The position numbers were made by a program, and so were the translations under genes. Under the pieces are notes generated by a model. It saw only the letters and a program-made list of their open reading frames with translations. It was not told the DNA's origin and did no database searches. Source: Prescottella equi (GTDB taxonomy: Bacteria; Actinomycetota; Actinomycetes; Mycobacteriales; Mycobacteriaceae). Taken from it: a stretch of 64,000 bases of DNA. Below are positions 18,814 through 27,496 of the stretch, in pieces. Position 1 is the stretch's first letter. Each line of letters starts with the position of its first letter. The stretch covers positions 1 through 64,000 of the forward strand of contig NZ_JAIVAH010000003.1 of the NCBI RefSeq assembly GCF_020171745.1, in the 5' to 3' direction.

Positions 18814-19994
18814 CCGAACACGATCCCGGCGGACATCTCGATCCCACCAAGCCGCAGGCACTCGAGGGCATCACGGTCGTCGACTTCACTCACGTGCTCG
18901 CCGGGCCGACGTGCACCCGTATGCTCGCCGACTCGGGTGCCCGCGTCATCAAGATCGAGCGCCCCGGCATCGGCGACGACACCCGGCAGATGGGGCCGTT
19001 CGCGGACGACGGCAGTTCCGAGTACTACCGGTTGGCGAACGTCGGCAAGGAGAGCATCGCGCTGAATCTGAAGGACGCGGACGACATGGCGTTGGTGCGG
19101 TCGATGATCAAGCACGCCGACGTGGTCGTGGAGAACTTCCGCCCGGGAGTGATGGCGCATCTCGGGCTCGCGCCGGACGACCTCGTGGCCGAGCATCCCC
19201 GACTGATCGTCTGTTCGATCTCGGGGTTCGGCCAGTACGGGCCGATGCATCAGGAGTCGGCCTACGACACGGTGATCCAGGCGCTGTCCGGGATCATGGA
19301 CGCCACCGGGTGGCCCGACGGCCCCGCGACCCGGGTCGGCACGTCGATCTCGGACATCACCGCCGGCATCATGGGGTACTGCGGAATCCTCACGGCCCTC
19401 GTCGCCCGCGATCGGACCGGGCGCGGCACCACCGTCGACATCGCGATGCTCGACAGCACGTTCGCGTTGATGGAGCACGGATTGATGGATGCGCTCGGTC
19501 CCCGCGTCCGGCCCACGCGCCTGGGCAACCGGCACCCCTTCATGTATCCGTTCGACACGTTCGAGTGCAGTGACCGCCCGATCGCGATCGCCGTCGGCAA
19601 CGACCATCTGTTCGAACTCATGTGCGGCGCAATGGGCCTCACTCATCTCCCCGAGGACGCGCGGTTCGCCACCAACGTCGACCGCTGCGCCAACCACACC
19701 GACCTCAAGACCGCGATGGAGGACGTGCTGCGCACGGACACCGGCGAGGCGTGGCGGGGCCGCCTCATCGAGGCCGGTGTGCCGGTGGGCATCGTCCTCA
19801 ACGTCGACGACACCCGGAAGCTCGACCAGATCGCCGTGCGCGGAATGATCAAGACCGTGGGCGGATTCGACGTCCCGGGTACGCCGCTGAAGTTCGGCAC
19901 CTGGGATTCGCTCGGTGCGACGATCCCCTCCCCCGAACTAGACGACTGCGGCGACATGCTGCGCCGGGAGTTCGCTCCGCGTCCCGACGCGTGA
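18810..19994 (+). CDS. frc: Family III CoA-transferase, likely formyl-CoA:oxalate CoA-transferase
   Basis: The product is 394 aa. LEGITVVDFTHVLAGPTCTRMLADSGARVIKIER is the family III N-terminus. The catalytic Asp is expected in the VGTSISDITAG region. It is shorter than the roughly 428-residue Oxalobacter Frc, so its specificity rests on the coupled oxalyl-CoA decarboxylase gene (ATGA overlap) rather than on residues I can verify. In that role it moves CoA from formate to oxalate. Another CoA-transferase of the CaiB group is the alternative. Confidence 0.82.
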   Translation: MTEHDPGGHLDPTKPQALEGITVVDFTHVLAGPTCTRMLADSGARVIKIERPGIGDDTRQMGPFADDGSSEYYRLANVGKESIALNLKDADDMALVRSMIKHADVVVENFRPGVMAHLGLAPDDLVAEHPRLIVCSISGFGQYGPMHQESAYDTVIQALSGIMDATGWPDGPATRVGTSISDITAGIMGYCGILTALVARDRTGRGTTVDIAMLDSTFALMEHGLMDALGPRVRPTRLGNRHPFMYPFDTFECSDRPIAIAVGNDHLFELMCGAMGLTHLPEDARFATNVDRCANHTDLKTAMEDVLRTDTGEAWRGRLIEAGVPVGIVLNVDDTRKLDQIAVRGMIKTVGGFDVPGTPLKFGTWDSLGATIPSPELDDCGDMLRREFAPRPDA

Positions 19995-19997
19995 CGG

Positions 19998-21434
19998 TCA
20001 GCCGCGAGGCGTCACGGTGACCGTGACCTCCTGCCGGGTGGCCGGCGCCCGCAGCGTCAGGATCCGGGTGTCGGGATTCCAGTTCGCGACGTGCGCGCCG
20101 TCGACGTCGGCGCCGTTCGGGAACGTCCGGGCCGGCAGGTACACCTCGGTGGGCGCGGTGATCGACAGGTTCGGCACGTAGGAGAACTCGAGCCGGTCCG
20201 CATCAGCCGCCCATTCGGTGGGCTGGCCGGCGACCGCGCGCGGGTAGGGCTCGTCCAGTGTCGCAACAAGATTCCGTTCGACGCCGTCCTCCTCGTACGG
20301 CCCCCACGGGCCCGGATCCCGCGACCAGTAGGAGACGCCGGCCCCCATCTCGCGGGCGGTGTCGTAGATCCGGTCGACGTAGTCGAGGGCACCCGGCAGC
20401 GTGGTGTCGAGTCCGAACTCCCCCAGGATGATCGGCGCGTTGCCGAGGTCCTTCGCGGTGCGCAGGACGTTGCCGCGCCACGCGTCGATCGTCGCGTCCA
20501 CCTGGGTCCGCGAACTGCCGGTGTACCCGCCGCCGAGGTCCATCGGCAGCGGGTAGATGTGCGGGCAGTAGGCGACGCGCTGTTCACCGTCACGGGCGTC
20601 GTCGATGGGGCGCAGTCCGCTGGGCGTGCCCCAGTTGGTGCCCATCGCCTGCGGGGCGACGCACACCCAGGTGTCCTGGTCGACCGTGCGGATCGCGTCG
20701 GACGTCTTCTGGTACAGCGCCGTCAGCGGCCCGGCCTCGAACGCCGGCCCCTGCAGGGTGCCGCCGTACGGCTCGTTCATCAGGTCGTACGCGACCACGG
20801 CGGGGTTGCCGGCGAAGCGCTCGGCCACCGCGCGCCACGCGTTCGCGTAGTGGTCGGTGAGTTCGGGGTGCGCGCCGGTGGTGTTCCAGAAGTTGTCGAA
20901 CGCCCGGATCACGCCGGGCTCGAGGTAATACATCTCCCACATGTCGTTGTCGCCCACGGGAAGCCCGTCCAGGTACGTCGCCCACGCGGGCGCGCCGTTG
21001 CCGTTCTGCCCGCCCGGGGTGATGGCGCTCGAGTAGAGGTCCTGGTGCATGTCGAGCATGACGCTGTAGCCGCGGTCGGCGTACCAGCCGACGCGTTCGG
21101 CGACGCGGTCCAGATACTCCTGGCTGTACACACCGGGTTCGGGTTCGACCGACCGCCACGAGATGAGGAACCGCACGAAGTTGGTGCCCATGTCGGTGTG
21201 CTCGCGGTCGAGGTCCGCCTCGGTGAACGTCGGCATGCCGTCAGGCGTGCTCTTGGCGCTCGACGCGGTGTTGAAGCCGTTGAGGATCAGCGCACGGCCG
21301 GCGTCGTCGGTGAGATACGCGGTCGACGGTGCCGGGTCCGCCCGGAGCGCCGCACCGATTCCCCCGGCCAGGACCAGTGCCCCGACGGCAGCCAAGGACA
21401 GCACCCACACACGTCCCACCGCTCCACCACTCAC
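19998..21434 (-). CDS. Endoglycoceramidase-type glycoside hydrolase (GH5)
   Basis: The product (478 aa from GTG 21434) matches Rhodococcus endoglycoceramidases, which split the bond between oligosaccharide and ceramide. ALILNGFNTASSAKSTPDGM is a signature segment. The acid/base Glu is in DLMNEPYGG and the nucleophile Glu in ILGEFGLDT. A single hydrophobic segment near residues 8-27 (VWVLSLAAVGALVLAGGIGA) is a signal peptide or membrane anchor. The start is uncertain: the frame stays open to 21518, but that would run into the divergent gene at 21488. It ends three bases from the CoA-transferase stop, tail to tail. Confidence 0.9.
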   Translation of the reverse strand: MSGGAVGRVWVLSLAAVGALVLAGGIGAALRADPAPSTAYLTDDAGRALILNGFNTASSAKSTPDGMPTFTEADLDREHTDMGTNFVRFLISWRSVEPEPGVYSQEYLDRVAERVGWYADRGYSVMLDMHQDLYSSAITPGGQNGNGAPAWATYLDGLPVGDNDMWEMYYLEPGVIRAFDNFWNTTGAHPELTDHYANAWRAVAERFAGNPAVVAYDLMNEPYGGTLQGPAFEAGPLTALYQKTSDAIRTVDQDTWVCVAPQAMGTNWGTPSGLRPIDDARDGEQRVAYCPHIYPLPMDLGGGYTGSSRTQVDATIDAWRGNVLRTAKDLGNAPIILGEFGLDTTLPGALDYVDRIYDTAREMGAGVSYWSRDPGPWGPYEEDGVERNLVATLDEPYPRAVAGQPTEWAADADRLEFSYVPNLSITAPTEVYLPARTFPNGADVDGAHVANWNPDTRILTLRAPATRQEVTVTVTPRG

Positions 21435-21451
21435 TTTCGCACGCAAAACCT

Positions 21452-21463
21452 GGACGATCGTCC
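21452..21463. promoter_or_regulatory. Perfect 12-bp palindrome GGACGATCGTCC between divergent genes
   Basis: The palindrome lies between the start of the endoglycoceramidase and the start of the small membrane protein, in the -35 region of the latter. It could be an operator for either gene. Confidence 0.45.
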
Positions 21464-21475
21464 TACTTACTGGGC

Positions 21476-21481
21476 TAATGT
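21476..21481 (+). promoter_or_regulatory. -10 element TAATGT of a leaderless promoter
   Basis: TAATGT ends six bases before ATG 21488, which is the spacing expected for a leaderless mRNA. There is no ribosome site ahead of that ATG. Confidence 0.5.
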
Positions 21482-21487
21482 TGCGCC

Positions 21488-22069
21488 ATGTCTGTCCAGT
21501 CCGGGGCGTTTTCGGCAAGGCCGCTGATCCGGCGGATCGCAGTGGGTCCGTGGCCCGCGACCGCGACGCTCGTGCTCGCGTCGATCCTGTTCGGCACGTG
21601 GTCGATCACCGGCTGGGTCCTTACATTCACCCCGGAGTTGCTGGTTCCCAGCGCGATCGGGCTGCCGTTCGGGATCCCGCCGCTGCGTCTGTTCCCGCTG
21701 GGCGACACCACGTGGACGTTCTGGTTCGTCGACGTCGTCGCCGCCCTCGTGATGATCGCGACGGCCTGGGTCCGGTTGTCCGCCAGCCGGCGCCGCCCGT
21801 TCCTCGCCGGCCTGCTCGCCACCATGCTCGGTGTCGCGGTCGGCAACCTCGTGCGCATCGTGTACCTCAGCTTCGAGACCCACCAGGGCCTCGGGACGTA
21901 TGCCCTCGCACTGATTCTCGGTCTGGTGGTCTCCGCGCTGTGGGGCGCCGTCGTCGGCCTGTTCGTCGGACTGGTGCACCTGCTCGACGAGAGGCTTCGG
22001 CGACGCGTCGAACCGGCGCCGACGAAGACTCGGGCCGCACGGCCTCGTGCCAGGGCCGGATCGCGCTGA
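21488..22069 (+). CDS. Small integral membrane protein, unknown function
   Basis: The product is 193 aa with about four hydrophobic helices: ATATLVLASILFGTWSITGW, FWFVDVVAALVMIATAW, FLAGLLATMLGVAVGNLVRIVYL and ALALILGLVVSALWGAVVGLFVGLV. The C-terminus is a short basic tail, probably cytosolic. I do not recognise the family. The gene is divergent from the endoglycoceramidase and convergent with the next secreted protein, ending before a bidirectional terminator. A leaderless promoter is likely. Confidence 0.75.
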   Translation: MSVQSGAFSARPLIRRIAVGPWPATATLVLASILFGTWSITGWVLTFTPELLVPSAIGLPFGIPPLRLFPLGDTTWTFWFVDVVAALVMIATAWVRLSASRRRPFLAGLLATMLGVAVGNLVRIVYLSFETHQGLGTYALALILGLVVSALWGAVVGLFVGLVHLLDERLRRRVEPAPTKTRAARPRARAGSR

Positions 22070-22265
22070 GCCGGAGCGTCACCGACCATCAGTCGGTAGC
22101 TACGACATGGTGGTGATCGACGGCGCCGCCCTGGCCGTCCGCATCCACCAATCGCATCGGCCGCACCATCTACTCGTCAACGGGATGTGTCGCCACCGAG
22201 TCAGTAGGAACCTCGCAGCAATGACCAACTCTGAGGCGTTGATCGGTGAGCCACGTCTCCGAATC

Positions 22266-22299
22266 AACGTTGCCTCCGCCCAGTAGAGCGGAGGCAACG
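22266..22299. terminator. Bidirectional hairpin terminator
   Basis: ACGTTGCCTCCGC at 22266-22278 pairs perfectly with 22287-22299 (13 bp) around an 8-base loop. It lies between the convergent genes ending at 22069 and 22329. Confidence 0.75.
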
Positions 22300-22328
22300 T
22301 CGTCAGTGCGTCGATACCGGGAGGACAG

Positions 22329-23201
22329 TCAGCTACCGAAGATCGACCCGAGGGAGCCGAGCGAGCCGCTCGCAGGTTCTTCGACTGTGACCGGATCCGG
22401 CGCAACAGTCACCGTCACGTCGAGGGTTTTGGGGGTTCCGACACCGTTGGCCGCGCCGAGGGTGAAATTGAAGATTCCTGTGGTGGTGGGTGTTCCGGAC
22501 AGGGTCGGGACACCGGTGACGGGATCGTTCGCGAACGTCGTTCCAGGCGGGAGCTTCGCCGGGTCGACGACGGTGATGGTCGGGGCCGGCGTCCCAGTCG
22601 CGGTGAAGGCGCGGGTCAGTGTGGTTCCGACGGTGCCGGTCAATGCGACGGGAGCCGTGTCGTCGAACGCTGAACCGACAAGAGTGGGAATCGTAGGCGC
22701 CGGGATGGTCGCAAAGCCTGCGCTGCAGCAGCCCCCGCCACCCCAGGCCCAGCCCCCACCACTTACACGGCGCTCGAATACGAAACCATCGACCTCCACC
22801 ACCTCGGTGAGACCAGTCGCTGTGGCGTTGTTGGGGTTCCAAGACAACAAGCGAACCCAGTCGCCCTCCGCGAGGTCGGTGCGCACGACGTTGTGACACC
22901 ACATGCCGTTGCCGTAGGGAGTCCAGACGTCACCGTCCCACGTCTCGAACGTGACGTTCTCCATCCACTCGCCGTGCCAGCTGTCCTCGGGCGGGTTCTC
23001 AATCGGCTCACCCTCATTCACCTGAAAAGCAATGTTGTTCCCGTCCTTCGCGTCCGAGCAGAACTTGGCGCGGTAGGAGACCGTGGTGTCGGCCGACGCG
23101 GTACCGACCCCACCGGCGAGTGCAATGCCTGCGGTCGCGGCGAGGAGAGTGGCGGCGAAACGGCCACGCCGGATATGGCGTCGACGATCAGGTGTTGTCA
23201 C
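22329..23201 (-). CDS. Secreted protein with putative Ig-like domain and GSLGS tail
   Basis: The product is 290 aa from GTG 23201, with GGAAAGG about 10 bases upstream. Residues 1-35 are a signal peptide (FAATLLAATAGIALAGGVGTASA|DT). Residues 36-150 form a Trp-rich domain with paired Cys (KFCSDA, MWCHNV) that I do not recognise. GGGCCSAG follows. Then comes a putative Ig (He_PIG-like) repeat with LPPGTTFANDP, GVPTLSGTPTTTGIFNFTL and NGVGTPKTLDVTVTV. The protein ends in SGSLGSLGSIFGS, the same tail type as three other secreted proteins here. It is probably an envelope-exposed binding or adhesion protein, which is an inference. Confidence 0.8.
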   Translation of the reverse strand: MTTPDRRRHIRRGRFAATLLAATAGIALAGGVGTASADTTVSYRAKFCSDAKDGNNIAFQVNEGEPIENPPEDSWHGEWMENVTFETWDGDVWTPYGNGMWCHNVVRTDLAEGDWVRLLSWNPNNATATGLTEVVEVDGFVFERRVSGGGWAWGGGGCCSAGFATIPAPTIPTLVGSAFDDTAPVALTGTVGTTLTRAFTATGTPAPTITVVDPAKLPPGTTFANDPVTGVPTLSGTPTTTGIFNFTLGAANGVGTPKTLDVTVTVAPDPVTVEEPASGSLGSLGSIFGS

Positions 23202-23289
23202 AGTTGGTCTGCCTTTCCTGCAGTATCCGCTCGGGTGCGGAGCGGCCACGGAAGGCAACCGCCGCACTGAAACATAACGGACAGTCGCC

Positions 23290-23590
23290 TTTATGTATCC
23301 ACTTCAGTGCGAGCGACTCCATCAAATCCGCCGCCACCGCGACCGGCACCGCACTCTCCGCGAGGACCTGGGATACCTCCGAGACGACCCGCAGCGTCAC
23401 GTCGCCCTCGAGGCCGGCCGGGGGCCTGATCGAACGCGTCGACGAGCGTCTCGAGGTGCGCGGCCTGGACGTAGCCATCGGCACCCTCGCGATGACCGGT
23501 GGTCATCCCGAACCGCTCCGCCAACCCCGGATCCGCATCGAGCCCGGGGACGCCACCGACGTCGGATGGGCGACGGGATATGCATACGGG
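23290..23590 (-). pseudogene. Possible frameshifted gene remnant
   Basis: Two minus-strand frames give protein-like text that joins near 23430. One reads DADPGLAERFGMTTGHREGA and on to LETLVDAFDQAPGR. The other continues GLEGDVTLRVVSEVSQVLAE and on to VAADLMESLALKW. Neither has a start with a ribosome site, and the combined piece is about 95 codons. This suggests a decayed gene. The opposite strand also has one open frame here with similar third-position GC, so the call is tentative. The rest of 23202-23815 holds the promoters of the two flanking secreted-protein genes. Confidence 0.35.
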
Positions 23591-23815
23591 TGACCTACGT
23601 CGTTGCAGGCGTCGCGGCCGATCACCATCTACTCGTTCACCGGATGTGTCCAGATTTTTGCCTGCGCGCGGTCCGGCGTGCGCGGGCTCCCATTGGATGG
23701 GAGACCCCGTAGTCGGTCCCGGCCAACAGCTGCTTCTGTGATCTTCGACACCCCACGTTTCGGTTCTTCGGCACACCTGAAGTGGGGTCCCCCCCCGACG
23801 AAAGGCTTTCCCACC

Positions 23816-24574
23816 ATGCGAATCCGACCCCTTCGACTATCCATTGCGGTGATGGCGACCGCGGTCGCGGCTACAACCGCTGCCACCGGCGTCGCGTCCG
23901 CCGATATCTCCTTCGGAAGTCTCGGGGGCAGCCTCGGCAGCAGCTTCGGCAGCAGCGACGGCGAGATGGTCATCACCCTGGTGCGTCACGCCGAGTCCGC
24001 CGGTAACCTCTCCGGACTGGTCGACACCAAGGTGCCCGGACCCGATCTGACCCCACGTGGCCGGACGCAGGCAGACAATCTGGCCGTCCAGTTGGCCGAC
24101 CAGAATTTCGACTGCGGCTTCGCGTCCAACATGGTGCGTACCGCGCAGACTGCGGCACCGACCGTCGCCGAGCACCACCTGAGCCTCGACATTCAGCCCG
24201 GTTTCCGGGAGATCGAGGCAGGCGACTACGAGGGCACCCCGGAGGCCGAGGCGCTGGCCGGCTACCTACAGGCGCCGATCAAGTGGCTCTCCGGCGACCT
24301 GAACGCACGGATTCCAGGCTCCATCGACGGCAACGAGTTCGACGACCGCTTCGATCAGGCCCTGCTCGATGTGCAGCGCCGCGGCTGCACCAACCCGGTG
24401 ATCTTCTCGCACGGCGGCACCATCATGTTCTGGTCCATGATGAACGCCGACAACGCCGATATGAGCAAGCTCGGCACCGATCCGATGCGTAACGGCGGCC
24501 ACGTCACCCTCAAGGGCAGCCCGCAGAAGGGCTGGACGATTGTCGACTGGGTCGGCCACCCGGACCTCGGCTGA
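23816..24574 (+). CDS. Secreted histidine phosphatase (phosphoglycerate mutase-like) with GSLGS N-terminal segment
   Basis: The product is 252 aa. ATG 23816 has GAAAGG upstream. A signal peptide ends at GVASA|DIS. The mature N-terminus is FGSLGGSLGSSFGSSDG, a Gly-Ser-Leu segment like those at the ends of other proteins here. The catalytic domain begins VITLVRHAESAGN (RHG motif with the phospho-accepting His). The acid residue lies in FREIEAGDYEGTP, and the second His is in VIFSHGGTIMF. It should be an exported acid phosphatase-type enzyme. Its substrate is unknown. A very strong terminator follows. Confidence 0.88.
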   Translation: MRIRPLRLSIAVMATAVAATTAATGVASADISFGSLGGSLGSSFGSSDGEMVITLVRHAESAGNLSGLVDTKVPGPDLTPRGRTQADNLAVQLADQNFDCGFASNMVRTAQTAAPTVAEHHLSLDIQPGFREIEAGDYEGTPEAEALAGYLQAPIKWLSGDLNARIPGSIDGNEFDDRFDQALLDVQRRGCTNPVIFSHGGTIMFWSMMNADNADMSKLGTDPMRNGGHVTLKGSPQKGWTIVDWVGHPDLG

Positions 24575-24586
24575 TCCACCGCTTCC

Positions 24587-24627
24587 GCGCCCCGGTGCCA
24601 TCGACACGATCGATGGCACCGGGGCGC
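24587..24627 (+). terminator. Strong hairpin terminator after the histidine phosphatase gene
   Basis: The 18-base arm 24587-24604 (GCGCCCCGGTGCCATCGA) pairs perfectly with 24610-24627 around a 5-base loop. It begins 12 bases after the stop codon. Confidence 0.85.
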
Positions 24628-24646
24628 AGTCGTATCTCAGCCAGGT

Positions 24647-24960
24647 ATGCCGCGTCGCCTCGCGGTCAGCGGCTCGCACACCGCAGCGTGGCGGATGGAC
24701 GCCTGGACCAAGTGGTCCCGCGGATTCGCCGGACCGGGGGCCGTGATCGAGTCGCTGTACGGCAAACGCCTGCAGCAACTCGCGCTACCCGCGGATGCCC
24801 TGGCCGTCGCACACGGCGTCGACAGCGAGATCGCCCGGACCGATCACGTCCTGAAGATGTGGGGCGCCACGGCGCGGTCCGGTTGCACTACCGGCTGGTT
24901 CCCGTCCCCGACGTGCGCCCGATCTCGGCCACCGCCCAGGCGACAGCCGAGATCGAGTAG
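24647..24960 (+). pseudogene. Probable frameshifted ORF remnant
   Basis: From ATG 24647 the frame reads WRMDAWTKWSRGFAGPG and continues to ALAVAHGVDSEIARTDHVLKMWG. At about 24880 the sensible text moves to another frame: VRLHYRLVPVPDVRPISAT, ending in TAG at 24960. A single frameshift would join the two into about 104 codons. It sits right behind the phosphatase terminator and has no clear ribosome site. I do not recognise the family. A sequencing indel is the alternative. Confidence 0.4.
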
Positions 24961-24976
24961 GACGCCCGACCCGCCC

Positions 24977-25951
24977 TCAGAAGTGCCGGGTGAGCCAGTC
25001 GACGAGAATCTCGTTGGTGCCCTGCGGGTCCTCGAGCTGCGTCCAGTGCCCGGTGTCGATCATCCGGCGCTCGAAGGTCTCGAAGTACTGCAGCAGGTTG
25101 TCGGTGAGCATCGGGTGGCAGATCGGATCACGACGCGCCGCGACCAGCAGCGCGGGAACCGCGACCTTGGGCACGACGCCGTCCGGGAACAGCTCGGTGT
25201 GCACCTCCCAGTTGCGGATGATGCTGTGGTACCAGCTCAGTCCCCCACCGAATCCGGTGCGTGCGTATGCGTCTGCGTAGTAGCGCATCTCGTCGGAATC
25301 GAGGACAACCTCACCGGGCCACGTCGACTCGTCGTCGGCGAGCCAGTGGATGTAACTCATCGACTCGGGGTCGTGCTTGCCGGAGCGGGACAGGTTGGTG
25401 CCTGATCCGGTGTCGCGTCGCATGAAGAAGCGGAAGGTGCGCTCGGCGTCCTTGTCGAGCAGTTCCTCGCACTCGGGAGTCTGGAAGTGCGCCACGTAGT
25501 TCCGTGGGCCGTACGCCTGCTCGTACTTCTCGATGGGGTTCTCCCGCGAGTACCCGAACGGGGTGTTGAGCGTGATCACACCGGCCACCGAGTCGGGCTG
25601 CAGGTAGGGCATCATCCACGACACCATGCCGCCGAAGTCGTGTCCCACCACGACGGCCTTCTCGTAGCCGGCGTCCGCGATGAGGCCCGCGACGTCGGCC
25701 GTCGTCTCGGCGATGCTGTAGGCCCGGCGGTCGTCCGGCCCGGTCGACTGCCCGTAACCGCGCATGTCGGGGGCCATGACATGGAAGCCGGCGTCGGCGA
25801 TCGGCTCCAACTGGTGCCGCCACGACGCAGCCAGTTCGGGAAAGCCATGGCACAACACGACGCACACGTCGCGGGTGACGCGCTCGGGCACGGCCTCGAA
25901 GACGGCGAGGCGGACACCGTTGGTGTCGACGAATCTCGGTTCGGGAAGCAT
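24977..25951 (-). CDS. Epoxide hydrolase-type alpha/beta hydrolase
   Basis: The product is 324 aa. HGFPE (about residue 35) is the oxyanion motif typical of epoxide hydrolases. The nucleophile Asp is in VVGHDFGGMVSW, and the catalytic His is in DTGHWTQLEDP near the C-terminus. The family opens epoxides to diols through an ester intermediate. GGAAGGA precedes ATG 25951. It is the last gene of a minus-strand unit with the MFS transporter 18 bases upstream, then alcohol dehydrogenase and a flavin monooxygenase. The order suggests that the monooxygenase could make the epoxide. Confidence 0.9.
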   Translation of the reverse strand: MLPEPRFVDTNGVRLAVFEAVPERVTRDVCVVLCHGFPELAASWRHQLEPIADAGFHVMAPDMRGYGQSTGPDDRRAYSIAETTADVAGLIADAGYEKAVVVGHDFGGMVSWMMPYLQPDSVAGVITLNTPFGYSRENPIEKYEQAYGPRNYVAHFQTPECEELLDKDAERTFRFFMRRDTGSGTNLSRSGKHDPESMSYIHWLADDESTWPGEVVLDSDEMRYYADAYARTGFGGGLSWYHSIIRNWEVHTELFPDGVVPKVAVPALLVAARRDPICHPMLTDNLLQYFETFERRMIDTGHWTQLEDPQGTNEILVDWLTRHF

Positions 25952-25969
25952 TGCGAAAGTCCTTCCGGT

Positions 25970-27433
25970 TCAGTGGGCGTGGGAAGCAGCGGCCCGCTCG
26001 AGCCGCGGGACAGCGAGGGAGACCAGTGCGCCGATCGCGGCGGCGCCCGCCGCGATCAGGAACGCACCGCGGAATCCGGCGGATTCGTAGGCGACGCCGT
26101 GGCCGTCGGTGGCCACCACGTAGTGCGCGAGCACCGTGAAGCCGATGGTGGAGATCAGGGTGCCGGCCAGGGTCTGTGCGACGCCGACGAAGTTGGATCC
26201 GACGGCGCGCTCGGTCTCCGGGAGCGCGAGCAGCGCCAGGTTCGGGACGGCCGCGTAGATCATGCAACCGAGGCCGAACACCACCCATGCGAGCACGATC
26301 ACGGCCGGAACGGTCGGGACCGCGGACAGCACCGCGGCGGCGATCGCGATGAACACCGCGCCGAACACCAGGTGGTTGCGGAAGCCGATCGACTTCGCGG
26401 TGGCGCCGACGATGAATCCGCTTGCGACGATCATCAACTGGCCGGGCAGCAGCCAGCCGGCCATCTCGGTCGCGGACAGACCGAATCCGTAGGGCGTGCT
26501 CTCGGGGGCCTGCAGCAGCATCGGGGTGAGGCTCGCGAGCAACGTGGTCGCGCCGTACGCGATGCCGCCACCGATGAGCGTGTACCTCAGGGCCGGTTTG
26601 GCGATGAGGTCGAGCCGGATCAGCGGTTCGTCGGTACGGCGCTCCCACCACACCCAGACGGCGAAGCCGACCAGCGCGACCGCGACACACGTGAGCGTGC
26701 GTCCGTCGGTCAGGCCCCACTCCTTGCCGCGGGAGAGGCCGACCATGATGACGAACATGCTGAACGCCAGCAGCACCGCACCGAGCCAGTCGATCCGCGC
26801 GTGCGAGCGGATCGGGGTCTCCGGCACGAAGAAGAACGTGAGCAACGCGCCGATCGCGCAGAACCCGAACGCGAACCAGAACACCGACCGGACACCGAGA
26901 TGATCGATCAGCACACCGGCGACGAGCAGCGCCCCGACTCCGACGGCGCCGACACCGGTGTTCGCGATGCTGATCGAGATCGGCTGCAGCCGCGGCGGGA
27001 ACGTGTCCCGGATCAGCGTGTATCCCAGTGCGAGGCAGGCGAAGCCCGCACCCGACAGGAAGCGGCCGGCCACCAGGACGGGGAACGTCGGTGCGGTAGC
27101 GGATATCAGCGCCCCCAGCGCCCCGATCGCCGCGGTGACGACGAGCATCCTCTTCTTGCCGTAGAGATCGGCGAGCTTGCCGATGATGGGCGACGCGACC
27201 GCGCCGGACAGCGTGAAGGCCGTCATCACCCACACCACCTGCGTGGTCTGGAACTCGGCGGCGACCTTGGGCAGCGTCGGCGCGAACAGCGAGAAGCCCA
27301 GCGCGGACTGCTCGGTGAGGAGGAGCAGGATCAGGAGGGTGCGCACCCAGTACCGGGTGGGCCGCTCGTTCGCATCCGCCGGCACCCGGCCGGCGCGTTG
27401 TTCATCCGGTCCGTCATTGGTCCGCAAAGACAT
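25970..27433 (-). CDS. MFS transporter, 14-helix drug:proton antiporter type
   Basis: The product is 487 aa, with about 14 hydrophobic helices. Between the second and third helices lies GKLADLYGKKRM, the conserved MFS loop motif. The segment GRFLSGAGFACLALGYTLIRD matches the fifth-helix antiporter pattern. GAGG lies upstream of ATG 27433. It lies between the alcohol dehydrogenase and epoxide hydrolase genes on the same strand. It could import the substrate or export a toxic intermediate of that pathway. Direction cannot be read from sequence. Confidence 0.88.
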   Translation of the reverse strand: MSLRTNDGPDEQRAGRVPADANERPTRYWVRTLLILLLLTEQSALGFSLFAPTLPKVAAEFQTTQVVWVMTAFTLSGAVASPIIGKLADLYGKKRMLVVTAAIGALGALISATAPTFPVLVAGRFLSGAGFACLALGYTLIRDTFPPRLQPISISIANTGVGAVGVGALLVAGVLIDHLGVRSVFWFAFGFCAIGALLTFFFVPETPIRSHARIDWLGAVLLAFSMFVIMVGLSRGKEWGLTDGRTLTCVAVALVGFAVWVWWERRTDEPLIRLDLIAKPALRYTLIGGGIAYGATTLLASLTPMLLQAPESTPYGFGLSATEMAGWLLPGQLMIVASGFIVGATAKSIGFRNHLVFGAVFIAIAAAVLSAVPTVPAVIVLAWVVFGLGCMIYAAVPNLALLALPETERAVGSNFVGVAQTLAGTLISTIGFTVLAHYVVATDGHGVAYESAGFRGAFLIAAGAAAIGALVSLAVPRLERAAASHAH

Positions 27434-27496
27434 GAATACCTCGCTCAGATGAGTAGGGACAGAACTGGATCGGACTCCGCCGAAAACCGGCGGGCA

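Noticed and set aside
23789-23796. Run of eight C as a phase-variation tract
   Set aside because: It lies upstream of the ribosome site of the phosphatase gene, not in a coding frame, and one such run is expected by chance in GC-rich DNA.
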